A stretch of 64,000 nt of DNA. Origin: JBCBGF01 sp039820585. Its GTDB lineage: Bacteria; Pseudomonadota; Alphaproteobacteria; Rhodobacterales; Rhodobacteraceae. The stretch is taken from contig JBCBPV010000008.1 in assembly GCA_039820585.1 (NCBI GenBank), forward strand, positions 19,745 to 83,744, read 5' to 3'. The notes beneath the pieces are model-generated. The model ran no database searches. It saw only the letters and a program-made list of their open reading frames with translations, and had not been told where the DNA came from. Shown one piece after another: positions 34,837 through 44,250 of this stretch (position 1 is its first letter; each line of letters starts with the position of its first letter). A program made the translations under genes and the position numbers.

Positions 34837-36105
34837 TTAGTCTTTGAGCGCGCGCCACCCGATATCGCGCCGGCAAAACCCAGCCGGAAAAGCAATCTGA
34901 TCCACCATCGCATAGGCCCGGTCCCGCGCCTCTTGCAGGCTGTCGCCCCGCGCCGTCACGTTCAGCACACGCCCCCCCGCAGAGGTCACACTGCCCTCCA
35001 ACCGCGCGGTCCCTGCGTGAAACACCATATGCGCGCTGTCCTCGGTCACATCGCCCAACCCGCCAATCACATGGCCTTTTGCGTACCGCCCCGGATACCC
35101 CTCCGCCGCCAGCACCACCGTCATCGCGTGGTCATCGGCCCAGTTCACCCGCGCCTCGGCCAAGCGCCCCTCTGCCGCCGCATGGATCAGATCGAACGCC
35201 TGCCCGCCCAGCCGCATCATCAGCACCTGACACTCCGGATCGCCAAACCGCACGTTGTATTCGACAAGACGCGGCGCGCCGTCTGCGATCATGAACCCGG
35301 CGTAGAGCACCCCCTGATAAGGCATCCCGCGCCGTGCCATCTCGGCCATCGTGGGGCGAATGATCTCGTCCATCGCGCGGGCCTGCACCGCAGCGGTCAT
35401 CACCGGCGCGGGCGAATAGGCCCCCATCCCGCCCGTATTTGGCCCGGTATCACCCTCGCCCACCCGCTTGTGATCCTGCGCCGTCCCGATGGGCAATACA
35501 TCGGTTCCATCACACAGCACAAAGAACGACGCTTCTTCGCCTTCCATGAATTCTTCAATCACCACTTCGGCCCCGGCAGACCCGAACGCGCCGCCGAACA
35601 TGTCGTCAATCGCCGCCAGCGCCTCGTCCACGTCCATCGCCACGACAACGCCCTTGCCCGCCGCCAGCCCATCGGCCTTCACCACGATAGGCGCGCCCTG
35701 CGCCACGATATAGGCCTTTGCCGCCTCCGCATCCGAAAACCGCGCCCAGGCCGCAGTCGGCGCACCCGCGGCATCGCAAATCTCCTTGGTAAAGGCCTTC
35801 GATGCCTCCAACTGCGCCGCCGCCCGCGATGGGCCGAACACCAACAGCCCCGCATCCCGCAACCGATCCGCCACCCCCGCGGCCAGGGGCGCCTCGGGCC
35901 CCACGATCACGAAATCAATCGCGTTCTCCTCGGCAAAGGTCGCCACCGTCCCGCCATCTTCGATATCAATGGCCGCGCAATCGGCGATCTGCGCGATCCC
36001 GGCATTGCCCGGCGCCACGATCAGCTTGTCGCATTTGGGGTTCTGCATCACCGCCCACGCAAGTGCATGTTCGCGCCCGCCACCGCCCAGAATAAGGATG
36101 TTCAC
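34837..36105 (-). CDS. purD: Phosphoribosylamine-glycine ligase
   Basis: 422 residues from the GTG at 36105, which gives MNILILGGGGREHALAW, the exact family N-terminus; the longer in-frame extension would run through the promoter of divergent xseA. PurD ligates glycine to phosphoribosylamine in purine synthesis. ATP-grasp parts are visible: PIVVKADGLAAGKGVVVAMD, EEFMEGEEASFFVLCDG and PNTGGMGAYSPAP, then YNVRFGDPECQ. Ends WRALKD. The divergent neighbour is xseA, 76 bases away. Confidence 0.96.
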   Translation of the reverse strand: MNILILGGGGREHALAWAVMQNPKCDKLIVAPGNAGIAQIADCAAIDIEDGGTVATFAEENAIDFVIVGPEAPLAAGVADRLRDAGLLVFGPSRAAAQLEASKAFTKEICDAAGAPTAAWARFSDAEAAKAYIVAQGAPIVVKADGLAAGKGVVVAMDVDEALAAIDDMFGGAFGSAGAEVVIEEFMEGEEASFFVLCDGTDVLPIGTAQDHKRVGEGDTGPNTGGMGAYSPAPVMTAAVQARAMDEIIRPTMAEMARRGMPYQGVLYAGFMIADGAPRLVEYNVRFGDPECQVLMMRLGGQAFDLIHAAAEGRLAEARVNWADDHAMTVVLAAEGYPGRYAKGHVIGGLGDVTEDSAHMVFHAGTARLEGSVTSAGGRVLNVTARGDSLQEARDRAYAMVDQIAFPAGFCRRDIGWRALKD

Positions 36106-36181
36106 CGCCGCCCCCGCCTTCACCTTGCGCGTGCCGCGTTCTAAGCTTGGCCCCAAGGCAGCACAAGGCGAAGCACCCGAC

Positions 36182-37684
36182 ATGTCCGACCTGATCGACG
36201 ATCCCCTTCCGGGCCAGAACGCGCCGGAATTCACCGTCTCCGAAATCTCCGGCGCCGTGAAGCGCGTGATCGAGGGGGAGTTCGGACGCATTCGCGTGAA
36301 GGGTGAGGTCGGCCGCGTCTTCCGCGCCCGCTCTGGCCATCTCTACTACGACATCAAGGATGACAGGAATGTCCTGGCCTGCACCACCTGGAAGGGCCAG
36401 ATCAGCAGCCTCAGCGTAGCCCCCGAAGAAGGGCTTGAGGTGGTCGTCACGGGCCGCCTGACCACCTTTGGCGCGCAATCCAAGTACAACATGAATGTCG
36501 ACGAAATGGCCGTGGCCGGTGTCGGCGCGTTGATGGCGATGCTGGAGAAGCGCAAAAAAGCGTTGGAGGCCGAAGGGCTGTTCGCCGCCGGGCGCAAAAA
36601 GGCCCTCCCCTACCTGCCAGAGGTGATCGGCGTCGTCACCTCCCCCTCTGGCGCCGTGATCCGCGATATCCTGCACCGCCTGCGCGACCGGTTCCCGCGC
36701 AAGGTGCTGATCTGGCCCGTGGCTGTCCAGGGCGACCGCTGTGCGCCCGAGGTGACGAACGCAATCACCGGCTTCAACCAGTTCACCCCCGGCGGTGCCC
36801 TGCCCCGGCCCGATCTGTTGATCGTGGCCCGTGGCGGTGGCTCGATCGAGGATCTGTGGGGCTTCAACGAAGAAAGCGTTGTGCGTGCCGCCGCCGCCTC
36901 CGACATCCCGCTGATCTCTGCCGTGGGGCATGAGACGGACACCACACTGATCGACTATGCCTCGGACCAACGCGCGCCCACGCCCACGGCCGCGGCTGAG
37001 ATGGCGGTGCCGGTACGCATGGACCTGCTCGCATGGGTCGATGGCCAGGGCGCCCGCCTGTCCCGAAGCGCGGCCAACGCCATCGGCCAACGCCGCCAGC
37101 GCCTGGCCGATCTGTCCCGCGCCCTGCCCCGGCCCGAAGCTCTCCTCGACAGCGCGCGCCAGCGCTTTGACCGGGTGGAGCGTGACCTGTCCACCGCCCT
37201 GGAAGGCGGCATCGCCAAACGCAAACTGGCCCTGTCCGAACTCAGCGCGCCCTTGCGCCCAAACCTCTTGCGCGCCCAAGTGGCCCGCGAACGCGACGCA
37301 TTGAACAAGCTGTCTGCCCGCCTGCGCCCGGCCTTGGAACGGGTGCAACGCGAGGCAAATCGCGACATCACCCGACAACGCGACACCCTGCGCGACGCCA
37401 CCAAACGCCTATCAGCCGCATGGCGACGCCAACAACAGACGCGGGCCGAAACGCTGACCGCGCTTGACCGGATCCGCCAAAGCCTGGGCTACGATCAGAC
37501 GCTCAACCGTGGCTATGCGCTGGTTTGGTCCGGCAAAAAGCTGGTCACCACTGCGAAAGCGGCCGAAAAAGCCACTGCGCTCGAGGTCCAGTTCCGTGAT
37601 GGACGCTTTGCGCTTGGGCAAGCGAAACCTGCGCCCAAGCCCAAGGCGGCAAAGAGCAAACCCGATCAAGGGTCCCTCTTTTAA
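36182..37684 (+). CDS. xseA: Exodeoxyribonuclease VII large subunit
   Basis: 500 residues. The N-terminal OB-fold (FTVSEISGAVKRVIEGEFGR then IRVKGEVG) is followed by the catalytic domain: LPEVIGVVTSPSGAVIRDIL, LLIVARGGGSIEDLWGFNEE and ISAVGHETDTTLIDYASDQR, then a long R- and A-rich coiled coil. ExoVII degrades single-stranded DNA with many XseB small subunits; no xseB is seen in this window. The ATG at 36182 gives the normal start; the frame is open far upstream within purD. The C-terminal tail is basic (KPKAAKSKPDQG). Confidence 0.95.
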   Translation: MSDLIDDPLPGQNAPEFTVSEISGAVKRVIEGEFGRIRVKGEVGRVFRARSGHLYYDIKDDRNVLACTTWKGQISSLSVAPEEGLEVVVTGRLTTFGAQSKYNMNVDEMAVAGVGALMAMLEKRKKALEAEGLFAAGRKKALPYLPEVIGVVTSPSGAVIRDILHRLRDRFPRKVLIWPVAVQGDRCAPEVTNAITGFNQFTPGGALPRPDLLIVARGGGSIEDLWGFNEESVVRAAAASDIPLISAVGHETDTTLIDYASDQRAPTPTAAAEMAVPVRMDLLAWVDGQGARLSRSAANAIGQRRQRLADLSRALPRPEALLDSARQRFDRVERDLSTALEGGIAKRKLALSELSAPLRPNLLRAQVARERDALNKLSARLRPALERVQREANRDITRQRDTLRDATKRLSAAWRRQQQTRAETLTALDRIRQSLGYDQTLNRGYALVWSGKKLVTTAKAAEKATALEVQFRDGRFALGQAKPAPKPKAAKSKPDQGSLF

Positions 37685-38079
37685 ACCCCCACCTCTGGGC
37701 CCAGACACACCAACGGCTCATCGGTTTGACGCGTCTCGAACAGGGTCGTGCTGCCGCCCTCATTCTCAAACTGCGCAGTCAGGCCCGCAGGCCCCTCATA
37801 AAACGTCCAGCATTGCGGTGCTTCGATCGCCTCATAGACGAAACAGATCATCTCGCCCTGCGGGTACCAGAACCCGTCTTGGCACTGATCCTCCAGAAAC
37901 GCCCAGCGAACGCGGCGCCCGTCCAGGTATTCCTCGATGCCGTACACCTGGCCATCAGCCGAAAAGGTCAGCGTCTTGCCGGTGGTATAGGCCTCGAACT
38001 CTGCCGCCGTCATCGGGGTCTGGCCCGCGGCGGGAGCGCTCGACAAAGCGAAGATAGCAAGGGCGATCATGGGTTTCAT
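37681..38079 (-). CDS. Conserved exported protein of unknown function
   Basis: 132 residues from the ATG at 38079, which starts a signal peptide (MKPMIALAIFALSSAPAAGQ). The mature part has TAAEFEAYTTGKTLTFSADG, a YGIEEYLDGRRVRWAF strand region and four cysteines in DQCQDGFWYPQGEMICFVYE, PQCWTFYEG and LVCLG, probably two disulfides. Small beta-rich periplasmic proteins of this pattern are common in Rhodobacteraceae (DUF995-like), function unknown. Convergent with xseA with a four-base overlap. Confidence 0.75.
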   Translation of the reverse strand: MKPMIALAIFALSSAPAAGQTPMTAAEFEAYTTGKTLTFSADGQVYGIEEYLDGRRVRWAFLEDQCQDGFWYPQGEMICFVYEAIEAPQCWTFYEGPAGLTAQFENEGGSTTLFETRQTDEPLVCLGPEVGV

Positions 38080-38240
38080 GGCCCCACCTTGCCACAGCCC
38101 TGCGCGCCCAACCACCACCTGCGACATCGCTGCGCAAGCGCCCGCGCATCCGCGTATGTCCCCACAGATGTCGCTTTTCGCATGGTCCCGGGTCCCTGCC
38201 CGGCGCTAAGGTGTGCCAGACGCGGACAGGAGACGGCCAA

Positions 38241-39926
38241 ATGGCGCTCGACGACAAAAAGGGTGTGTGGAAATCCGGCAAAGGCCGGGGCCGCAAGACG
38301 CCCAAAGGCCGGCAATTGAACGATCAGGCACTGGCCGATGTGCTGGCTCTGTTGGGCGACCGGCCCCGCCGCCCGGACCTCTTGATCGAGCATCTACATC
38401 TGATCCAGGACGCCCATGGCCATCTCTCGGCCCCGCACCTGCGCGCGCTCGCCGAAGAGATGCGCCTGTCAATGGCCGAGGTGTACGAAGTCGCGACCTT
38501 CTATGCCCATTTCGATGTGGTGAAAGAAGGCGAAACCCCGCCCCCGGCCCTGACCGTCCGGGTCTGCGACTCGCTGTCCTGCGAATTGGCCGGCGCGCAA
38601 ACACTGAAGGCCGCGTTGGAAGACGGGCTTGATCCTGCCCAAGTGCGCGTGGTGCGCGCGCCCTGCATGGGCCGCTGCGACACCGCGCCCACGTGTGAGC
38701 TCGGCCATAACCACATCGACCACGCCACACCCGAAAAGGTGATCGCCGCAATCCACGCGGGGGAAACGCACCCGGTGATCCCCGATTACCAGACATTCGC
38801 CGAATACCAGACCGAAGGCGGCTATCGCACGCTCGCCACCCTGCGCGACGGCGGCGACCCTGAAACCGTGCAAACCGCAATCCTTGAGGCGGGCCTGCGG
38901 GGCTTGGGCGGCGCAGGCTTCCCCTCGGGTCGCAAATGGAGCTTCGTGCGCGGCTATCCCGGCCCCCGCTACCTTGCGATCAACGGGGATGAGGGTGAGC
39001 CTGGCACATTCAAAGACCGCCACCACCTGGAACGCGAACCGCACATGTTCCTCGAAGGTATGCTGATCGCCGCCTGGGCGATCGAGGCGGAAACCTGTTT
39101 CCTTTACATGCGCGACGAATACCCCGCCGTGTTAGAGATCCTCGCGCGTGAGATCGCGACATTGGAAGCGGCGGGCATCGTCGCTCCGGGATACATCGAT
39201 GTGCGCCGCGGCGCGGGCGCCTATATCTGCGGCGAAGAAAGCGCGATGATTGAATCAATTGAGGGCAAGCGCGGCCTGCCCCGCCACCGCCCGCCTTTCG
39301 TGGCCGAGGTCGGCGTGTTCGGTCGCCCAACCCTCGTCCACAACATCGAAACACTCTACTGGGTCGCCCGCATCGCGCGCTTCGGGCCCGAGGTGATGAA
39401 CACGACCGAAAAGAACGGGCGCAAGGGCCTGCGCAACTACTCGGTCTCGGGCCGGGTCGCGCGGCCCGGCGTCTACCTTTTGCCTGCCGGGTCCACGATC
39501 ACTGATATCATCGACGCCGCAGGCGGAATGATGGATGGCCACACGTTCAAAGCCTACCAACCCGGTGGCCCCTCCTCCGGCCTGTTGCCAGCCTCGCTTC
39601 ATGATGTCCCGCTCGATTTCGACACGCTGCACGAACACGGCACCTTCATCGGCTCTGCCGCCGTCGTGGTGCTGTCGGACAAAGACAGCGCCAAGGCCGC
39701 GGCGCTCAACATGCTGCGGTTCTTTGAAGATGAAAGCTGTGGCCAGTGCACCCCCTGCCGTGTGGGGTGTGAGAAAGCGGTGAAGCTGATGCAGGCCGAC
39801 CGCTGGGATCAGGACCTGCTGGAGGATCTGTGCACCGCGATGGCCGATGCCTCGATCTGCGGGCTGGGCCAGGCGGCACCCAACCCGATCCGCCTGACGA
39901 TGAAGCATTTCCCCGAAGAGGTGTAA
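38241..39926 (+). CDS. NuoE-NuoF fusion, NAD-dependent formate dehydrogenase beta subunit type
   Basis: 561 residues from the ATG at 38241 (ACAGGAG site). The first part is a NuoE-like thioredoxin fold with [2Fe-2S] cysteines in VCDSLSCELAG near residue 110 and APCMGRCDTAP. The second part is NuoF-like: FMN site LRGLGGAGFPSGRKWSF, NADH site INGDEGEPGTFKDR, GAGAYICGEESAMIESIEGK and [4Fe-4S] cysteines ESCGQCTPCRVGCEKA. Such fusions are the diaphorase subunit of cytosolic W- or Mo-formate dehydrogenases. The catalytic alpha subunit normally follows, but here the next gene, 61 bases on, is ftsY. So its partner is encoded elsewhere or has been lost. Confidence 0.85.
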   Translation: MALDDKKGVWKSGKGRGRKTPKGRQLNDQALADVLALLGDRPRRPDLLIEHLHLIQDAHGHLSAPHLRALAEEMRLSMAEVYEVATFYAHFDVVKEGETPPPALTVRVCDSLSCELAGAQTLKAALEDGLDPAQVRVVRAPCMGRCDTAPTCELGHNHIDHATPEKVIAAIHAGETHPVIPDYQTFAEYQTEGGYRTLATLRDGGDPETVQTAILEAGLRGLGGAGFPSGRKWSFVRGYPGPRYLAINGDEGEPGTFKDRHHLEREPHMFLEGMLIAAWAIEAETCFLYMRDEYPAVLEILAREIATLEAAGIVAPGYIDVRRGAGAYICGEESAMIESIEGKRGLPRHRPPFVAEVGVFGRPTLVHNIETLYWVARIARFGPEVMNTTEKNGRKGLRNYSVSGRVARPGVYLLPAGSTITDIIDAAGGMMDGHTFKAYQPGGPSSGLLPASLHDVPLDFDTLHEHGTFIGSAAVVVLSDKDSAKAAALNMLRFFEDESCGQCTPCRVGCEKAVKLMQADRWDQDLLEDLCTAMADASICGLGQAAPNPIRLTMKHFPEEV

Positions 39927-39987
39927 GGGGCCACCTTCCAAACCCCGGTCAAAAGGCATAAGTCACTGCCAATGACCGTGGGTTAAG

Positions 39988-41343
39988 ATGGCGTTCTTCA
40001 AGAAACTCAAAGACAAGCTGTTCAAGTCCTCCTCCAAGCTGGAAGAGGGCCTAGACGCGATCGTGGCCGATGGCGGCGTGGAAGAGGCGGCAGAACCGCG
40101 CGAGGTGCCGACCGAGCCCGAGCCGCAGCCAACACCGGAGCCGGAGCCTGTTCCGCCGCAACCGGAACCAGCGCCCGAGCCGGAGCCCACGCCTGAACCG
40201 GAACCCGAGCCGATCCCCGCGCCGCCGCCCGAAGTGCCGGACCCGGTTGAGCCAATACGCGAGCCTGATATTCCGGTCACCCCGGAACCAACACCGGAAC
40301 CCGAGCCCTTCGGCATCCCCGATGCCCCGCAAGAGGTGCCCGAGGCGCCGCCTGTGGAGATTCCGCAAACGCCGGACCCGATGCCCGATCGGGGTCCGAC
40401 CGAGATCCCCGATACGATAGAGGCAACCGCCACCGTCAAGGCACCAACGACAAAACCCGGCTTCCTCGGCCGCCTCTTGGGCCGCACATCCTCTCAACCC
40501 GTCATGCGGCGCGAACTGGATGACGAGATGCTGGAAAGCCTGGAAGAGCTGTTCATCACCTCTGACATGGGCGTGGACACCGCCCTGCGCGTGGCCGCCA
40601 ACATCGCCGAGGGCCGTATGGGCAAACGCCTGTCGACCGAGGAACTCAAACAAATCATGGCAACCGAGGTCGCGCGGATCATGGAACCCGTGGCCAAACC
40701 CTTGCCGCTTTACGCCAGGAAACCGCAGGTCGTCCTCGTCGTCGGCGTCAACGGATCGGGCAAAACCACGACCATCGGCAAACTGGCCAGCCAGTTCCGG
40801 GCGGCAGGCAAAAAGGTCGTGATCGCCGCAGGCGACACCTTCCGCGCCGCCGCTGTAGAACAGCTGCAAGTCTGGGGTGACCGCGCCGGCGTGCCTGTGC
40901 TGACCGCGCCCGAAGGGTCCGACCCCGCAAGCCTCGCCTATGACGCCATGGTGCGCGCGGAAACCGACGGCGCGGATCTGTTGATGATCGACACCGCGGG
41001 TCGGTTGCAAAACCGTGCCGATCTGATGGAAGAACTGGCCAAGATCGTTCGCGTCATCCGCAAGAAAGACCCCGACGCCCCGCACAATACGCTGCTGGTG
41101 CTGGATGCCACCACCGGCCAAAACGCGATCAGCCAGGTGGAGACGTTCCAAAAGCTGTCCGATGTCTCGGGCCTCGTGATGACCAAGCTCGACGGCACGG
41201 CAAAGGGCGGCGTCCTTGTCTCGCTGGCCGACAAGTTCGGCCTGCCGATCCACGCCATCGGTGTGGGCGAGCAGATCGACGACCTCGCCCCGTTCGACCC
41301 CGAAGAGTTCGCCGCCGCCCTCACCGGCCTCGATGCCGGTTGA
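39988..41343 (+). CDS. ftsY: Signal recognition particle receptor FtsY
   Basis: 451 residues. The N-terminal acidic A domain has a long proline-glutamate linker (residues about 40-130, many PEPEP repeats). The NG GTPase follows: helical N domain, P-loop VGVNGSGKTTTIGKLA near residue 253, AAGDTFRAAAVEQLQVW, DTAGRLQNRADLMEEL and TKLDGTAKGGVLVSLADKFG. It docks ribosome-SRP complexes at the inner membrane. The start ATG has a weak site. The gene's 3' end overlaps the GNAT gene by 11 bases. Confidence 0.96.
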   Translation: MAFFKKLKDKLFKSSSKLEEGLDAIVADGGVEEAAEPREVPTEPEPQPTPEPEPVPPQPEPAPEPEPTPEPEPEPIPAPPPEVPDPVEPIREPDIPVTPEPTPEPEPFGIPDAPQEVPEAPPVEIPQTPDPMPDRGPTEIPDTIEATATVKAPTTKPGFLGRLLGRTSSQPVMRRELDDEMLESLEELFITSDMGVDTALRVAANIAEGRMGKRLSTEELKQIMATEVARIMEPVAKPLPLYARKPQVVLVVGVNGSGKTTTIGKLASQFRAAGKKVVIAAGDTFRAAAVEQLQVWGDRAGVPVLTAPEGSDPASLAYDAMVRAETDGADLLMIDTAGRLQNRADLMEELAKIVRVIRKKDPDAPHNTLLVLDATTGQNAISQVETFQKLSDVSGLVMTKLDGTAKGGVLVSLADKFGLPIHAIGVGEQIDDLAPFDPEEFAAALTGLDAG

Positions 41344-41728
41344 ACGCTCCGACACGGCCCCAACCGTGGCAGAGTTCCGCGGCTTGCGCATGGCGGCGGG
41401 GATGTCCGATTTCGGCGCAGACGCCACTCGCATCTCGCTTGCCAACACCCTCCACGGCGTCTGGCTGCGCGAGGGCGGCACGCTGATCGGCATGGGCCGC
41501 CTCATCGGCGACGGCGGCGCGTTCGCCCAGGTCACCGACATCGCCGTCCACCCCGACTGGCAAGGCCAGGGCCTTGGCCACCGCATCATGGACGCGCTCA
41601 TGGCCTGGGCCGACGCGACCCTGCCCAAAGGCGCCTATATCAGCCTTATCGCCGATCCGGGCGCAGAGCGCCTCTACGAGCGCCACGGCTTCCAGCACCG
41701 CACCGGCATGGCCCGCACCGTTCCGTGA
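41333..41728 (+). CDS. GNAT-family N-acetyltransferase
   Basis: 131 residues from an ATG at 41333 inside the ftsY end. The acetyl-CoA site is IAVHPDWQGQGLGHRIMDAL (Q-x2-G-x-G), followed by YISLIADPGAERLYERHGFQ, typical of small GNAT enzymes. Substrate unknown. It overlaps ftsY by 11 bases and the next EamA gene by four (GTGA), so the three are co-transcribed. The longer frame upstream is only the shadow of ftsY. Confidence 0.85.
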   Translation: MPVERSDTAPTVAEFRGLRMAAGMSDFGADATRISLANTLHGVWLREGGTLIGMGRLIGDGGAFAQVTDIAVHPDWQGQGLGHRIMDALMAWADATLPKGAYISLIADPGAERLYERHGFQHRTGMARTVP

Positions 41729-42627
41729 GCGATTGGCTCATCTCGCTGGAAGGCACCGAAGCCGGGGAAACACTGGCCATGGCACTCGCCCTGCTGGCCG
41801 CCCTGTCCCACGCGATCTTCGGCGCCTTGCAAAAGGGCCGCCACGATCCCTGGCTGACGCGCGGGGCCATCGACATCTCATACGGGGTGATGGCCGCACC
41901 CTTTGCCCTGTTCGTCGTGCCATGGCCCGAGCCGCATATGTGGCCGATCTTTGCGGGCGTCTTCGTCATCCACATCGGCTACAAAGTTCTGCAAGCCAGC
42001 GCCTACAGCTATGGCGCCTTCACCGTCGTCTACCCGGTGGTCCGCGGCACCGGCCCGTTCTTCACCGTCATCGGCGCCTACCTGATCTTTGGCGAGACGT
42101 TCACGGGCGGCCAATGGCTGGGCGTCGCCGTCCTGATGTCGGGCATCTTCGGGCTGGCCATTTACAACCTGATCTTCCTGGAAACCAACCGCGCCAACCT
42201 GCCCATAGCGCTCACACTCGCGGTCGCCACCGGCGCTTTCGTGGCGCTTTACACCACCTATGACGCCTACGGCATCCGTGCCACCGCCGATCCGTTCACC
42301 TTCCTCGCCTGGTTCTTCTTCATCGACGGGATGTTCATGCCCTGGGTCGCCGCCGCGCGCTACACCCGCATGCCCGATCCCCCCGCCCTCGGCCCCCTGA
42401 TGACCCGCGGCATCATCGGCGCGTTCGTAGCCTTCTTCTCTTTCGGATCAATCATGCTGGCCACCCGCCTCGACAAGGTGGGCGAAGCCGCGGTCCTGCG
42501 CGAAACCTCCACCGTTTTCGCCGCCCTCATCGGCTGGGCCTTCCTTGGCGACACGGTCGGCCCCCGCCGTCTGACACTGATGGCCTTGATCGCGGGCGGT
42601 GCGGTGATAGTTGAGATGTCAGGATAA
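41725..42627 (+). CDS. DMT-superfamily transporter, EamA type
   Basis: 300 residues, about nine to ten membrane segments, GTG start overlapping the preceding stop. Distinctive stretches are ALLAALSHAIFGALQKGRHD, SYGAFTVVYPVVRGTGPFFT and ALIGWAFLGDTVGPRRL, the last being the typical end of an EamA repeat. Substrate unknown. Followed nine bases later by yciB; a chain ftsY-GNAT-EamA-yciB is seen in relatives as I recall. Confidence 0.85.
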   Translation: MSDWLISLEGTEAGETLAMALALLAALSHAIFGALQKGRHDPWLTRGAIDISYGVMAAPFALFVVPWPEPHMWPIFAGVFVIHIGYKVLQASAYSYGAFTVVYPVVRGTGPFFTVIGAYLIFGETFTGGQWLGVAVLMSGIFGLAIYNLIFLETNRANLPIALTLAVATGAFVALYTTYDAYGIRATADPFTFLAWFFFIDGMFMPWVAAARYTRMPDPPALGPLMTRGIIGAFVAFFSFGSIMLATRLDKVGEAAVLRETSTVFAALIGWAFLGDTVGPRRLTLMALIAGGAVIVEMSG

Positions 42628-42636
42628 GGCAGGCAC

Positions 42637-43239
42637 ATGGCAGAAAAACAGATCAACCCGGCAATGAAACAGGTGCTCGAACTGGGCCCGCCCCTCCTGT
42701 TCTTCGCCTTCTACCTCTATGTCCGGGATGAGACCTACACCATCGGCGGCACCGACTACGACGGGTTCATCATCGCCGCCGCCGTGTTCGTGCCAATCCT
42801 GCTCGCCTCCATCGCGATCCTGTGGAAGCTAACGGGCAAGCTCAGCCGGATGCAGGTCTTCACCGCCGTCCTTGTCATCGTGTTCGGCGGGCTCACCGTC
42901 TGGTTCAATGACGAGCGGTTCTTCAAAATGAAAACCACCATCGTCTACGCCCTGTTCGCCGGGATCCTCGGGATCGGTCTCCTTCAAGGCCGCTCCTACC
43001 TTGCATGGGTGATGAGCGAATTTCTCCCCATGGAACACGAAGGTTGGATGATCCTCACCCGCCGCCTCACGCTATGTTTCGCAGGCCTCGCCATTGGCAA
43101 TGAAATCGTCTGGCGCACCATGTCCACCGACACTTGGGTTAAGATCGAAACCTTCGGCTTCCCCTTGGTTTTGTTCCTGTTTCTCTGGCTTCAGATCGTC
43201 GCCTTGCAGAAATACCTGATCGAAGAAGACAAGACTTAG
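42637..43239 (+). CDS. yciB: Inner-membrane spanning protein YciB (septation protein A/IspZ family)
   Basis: 200 residues with about five membrane helices. Family features are LELGPPLLFFAFYLY at the start, KLSRMQVFTAVLVIVFGGLTVWFNDERFFKMKTT (split here by eye into helix and the conserved F-K-M-K-x-T loop) and RRLTLCFAGLAIGNEIVWR. YciB affects envelope synthesis and cell division, mechanism unknown. Gene ends before a 96-base gap with an 8-bp hairpin (43269-43291). Confidence 0.9.
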   Translation: MAEKQINPAMKQVLELGPPLLFFAFYLYVRDETYTIGGTDYDGFIIAAAVFVPILLASIAILWKLTGKLSRMQVFTAVLVIVFGGLTVWFNDERFFKMKTTIVYALFAGILGIGLLQGRSYLAWVMSEFLPMEHEGWMILTRRLTLCFAGLAIGNEIVWRTMSTDTWVKIETFGFPLVLFLFLWLQIVALQKYLIEEDKT

Positions 43240-43335
43240 GGCAACAGACCAAAATTGTTCCGATATGTCGCACGGTTGGACCTACCGTGCGCCTGCGGCA
43301 TTTTGTAAGCCGTTTGCACGCCAAAAAGGTTACCC

Positions 43336-44250
43336 ATGCAAATCTACCTGCCGATTGCCGAGGTTTCGGTTAACGCCTTTCTCCTTTTGGGATTGGGCGG
43401 AATGGTGGGGGTCTTGTCGGGCATGTTCGGCGTGGGCGGCGGGTTCTTGATGACACCGCTGTTGTTCTTCATCGGCATCCCCCCCGCCGTCGCGGTGGCG
43501 ACCGAGGCCAACCAGATCGTCGCCTCCTCCTTCTCTGGCGTCTTGGCCCATCTGAGGCGGCGTACGGTCGATTTCCGCATGGGCACGGTCCTGCTGATCG
43601 GCGGCCTGATCGGTGCAGCCCTTGGCGTGCAATTGTTCAACGCGCTCAAAGCCGTGGGTCAGGTCGATCTGTTGGTGCGGCTCAGCTACGTGGTTTTCCT
43701 TGGCATCATCGGGTCGCTGATGTTTGTCGAAAGCCTGAACGCCATCCGGAAAACGCGCGCCGGGGCGCTGCCCACGCGGCGCAAACACACCTGGATCCAC
43801 AATCTGCCCTTCAAGATGAAGTTCCGAACCTCGGGCCTTTATATCTCGGTCATCCCGCCGGTGATTGTCGGCGTATTAGTGGGTGTGCTGGCCGCGATCA
43901 TGGGCGTGGGCGGTGGGTTCATCATGGTGCCCGCGATGATTTACCTCTTGGGCATGCCCACCAAAGTCGTCGTCGGAACCTCGCTCTTTCAGATCATCTT
44001 TGTCACCGCCTTCACCACCCTTCTGCACGCCACCACGAACTTTACCGTCGATATGGTGCTGGCTGTCTTGTTGCTGATCGGCGGTGTGATCGGGGCGCAA
44101 GTTGGCACGCAGATCGGAACCAAGCTGAAGGCCGAACAGCTGCGCATTCTCCTGGCGATCATGGTGCTGGCGGTCTGTGGCAAGCTGGCCTTTGATCTGC
44201 TGGTGATGCCGGCAGAGCTGTACTCGCTCGGAGCAGGGGGGCATTCATGA
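43336..44250 (+). CDS. TauE/SafE-family sulfite/organosulfonate exporter-like protein
   Basis: 304 residues, about eight membrane helices in two repeats, each with the TSUP pattern: VGVLSGMFGVGGGFLMTPLL near residue 24 and LAAIMGVGGGFIMVPAMIYL in the second half. Family members export sulfite, taurine-derived or other small anions. The ATG overlaps nothing upstream; the stop overlaps the TIGR02186 gene by four bases (ATGA), a pairing conserved in alphaproteobacteria, which suggests one functional unit. Confidence 0.9.
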   Translation: MQIYLPIAEVSVNAFLLLGLGGMVGVLSGMFGVGGGFLMTPLLFFIGIPPAVAVATEANQIVASSFSGVLAHLRRRTVDFRMGTVLLIGGLIGAALGVQLFNALKAVGQVDLLVRLSYVVFLGIIGSLMFVESLNAIRKTRAGALPTRRKHTWIHNLPFKMKFRTSGLYISVIPPVIVGVLVGVLAAIMGVGGGFIMVPAMIYLLGMPTKVVVGTSLFQIIFVTAFTTLLHATTNFTVDMVLAVLLLIGGVIGAQVGTQIGTKLKAEQLRILLAIMVLAVCGKLAFDLLVMPAELYSLGAGGHS

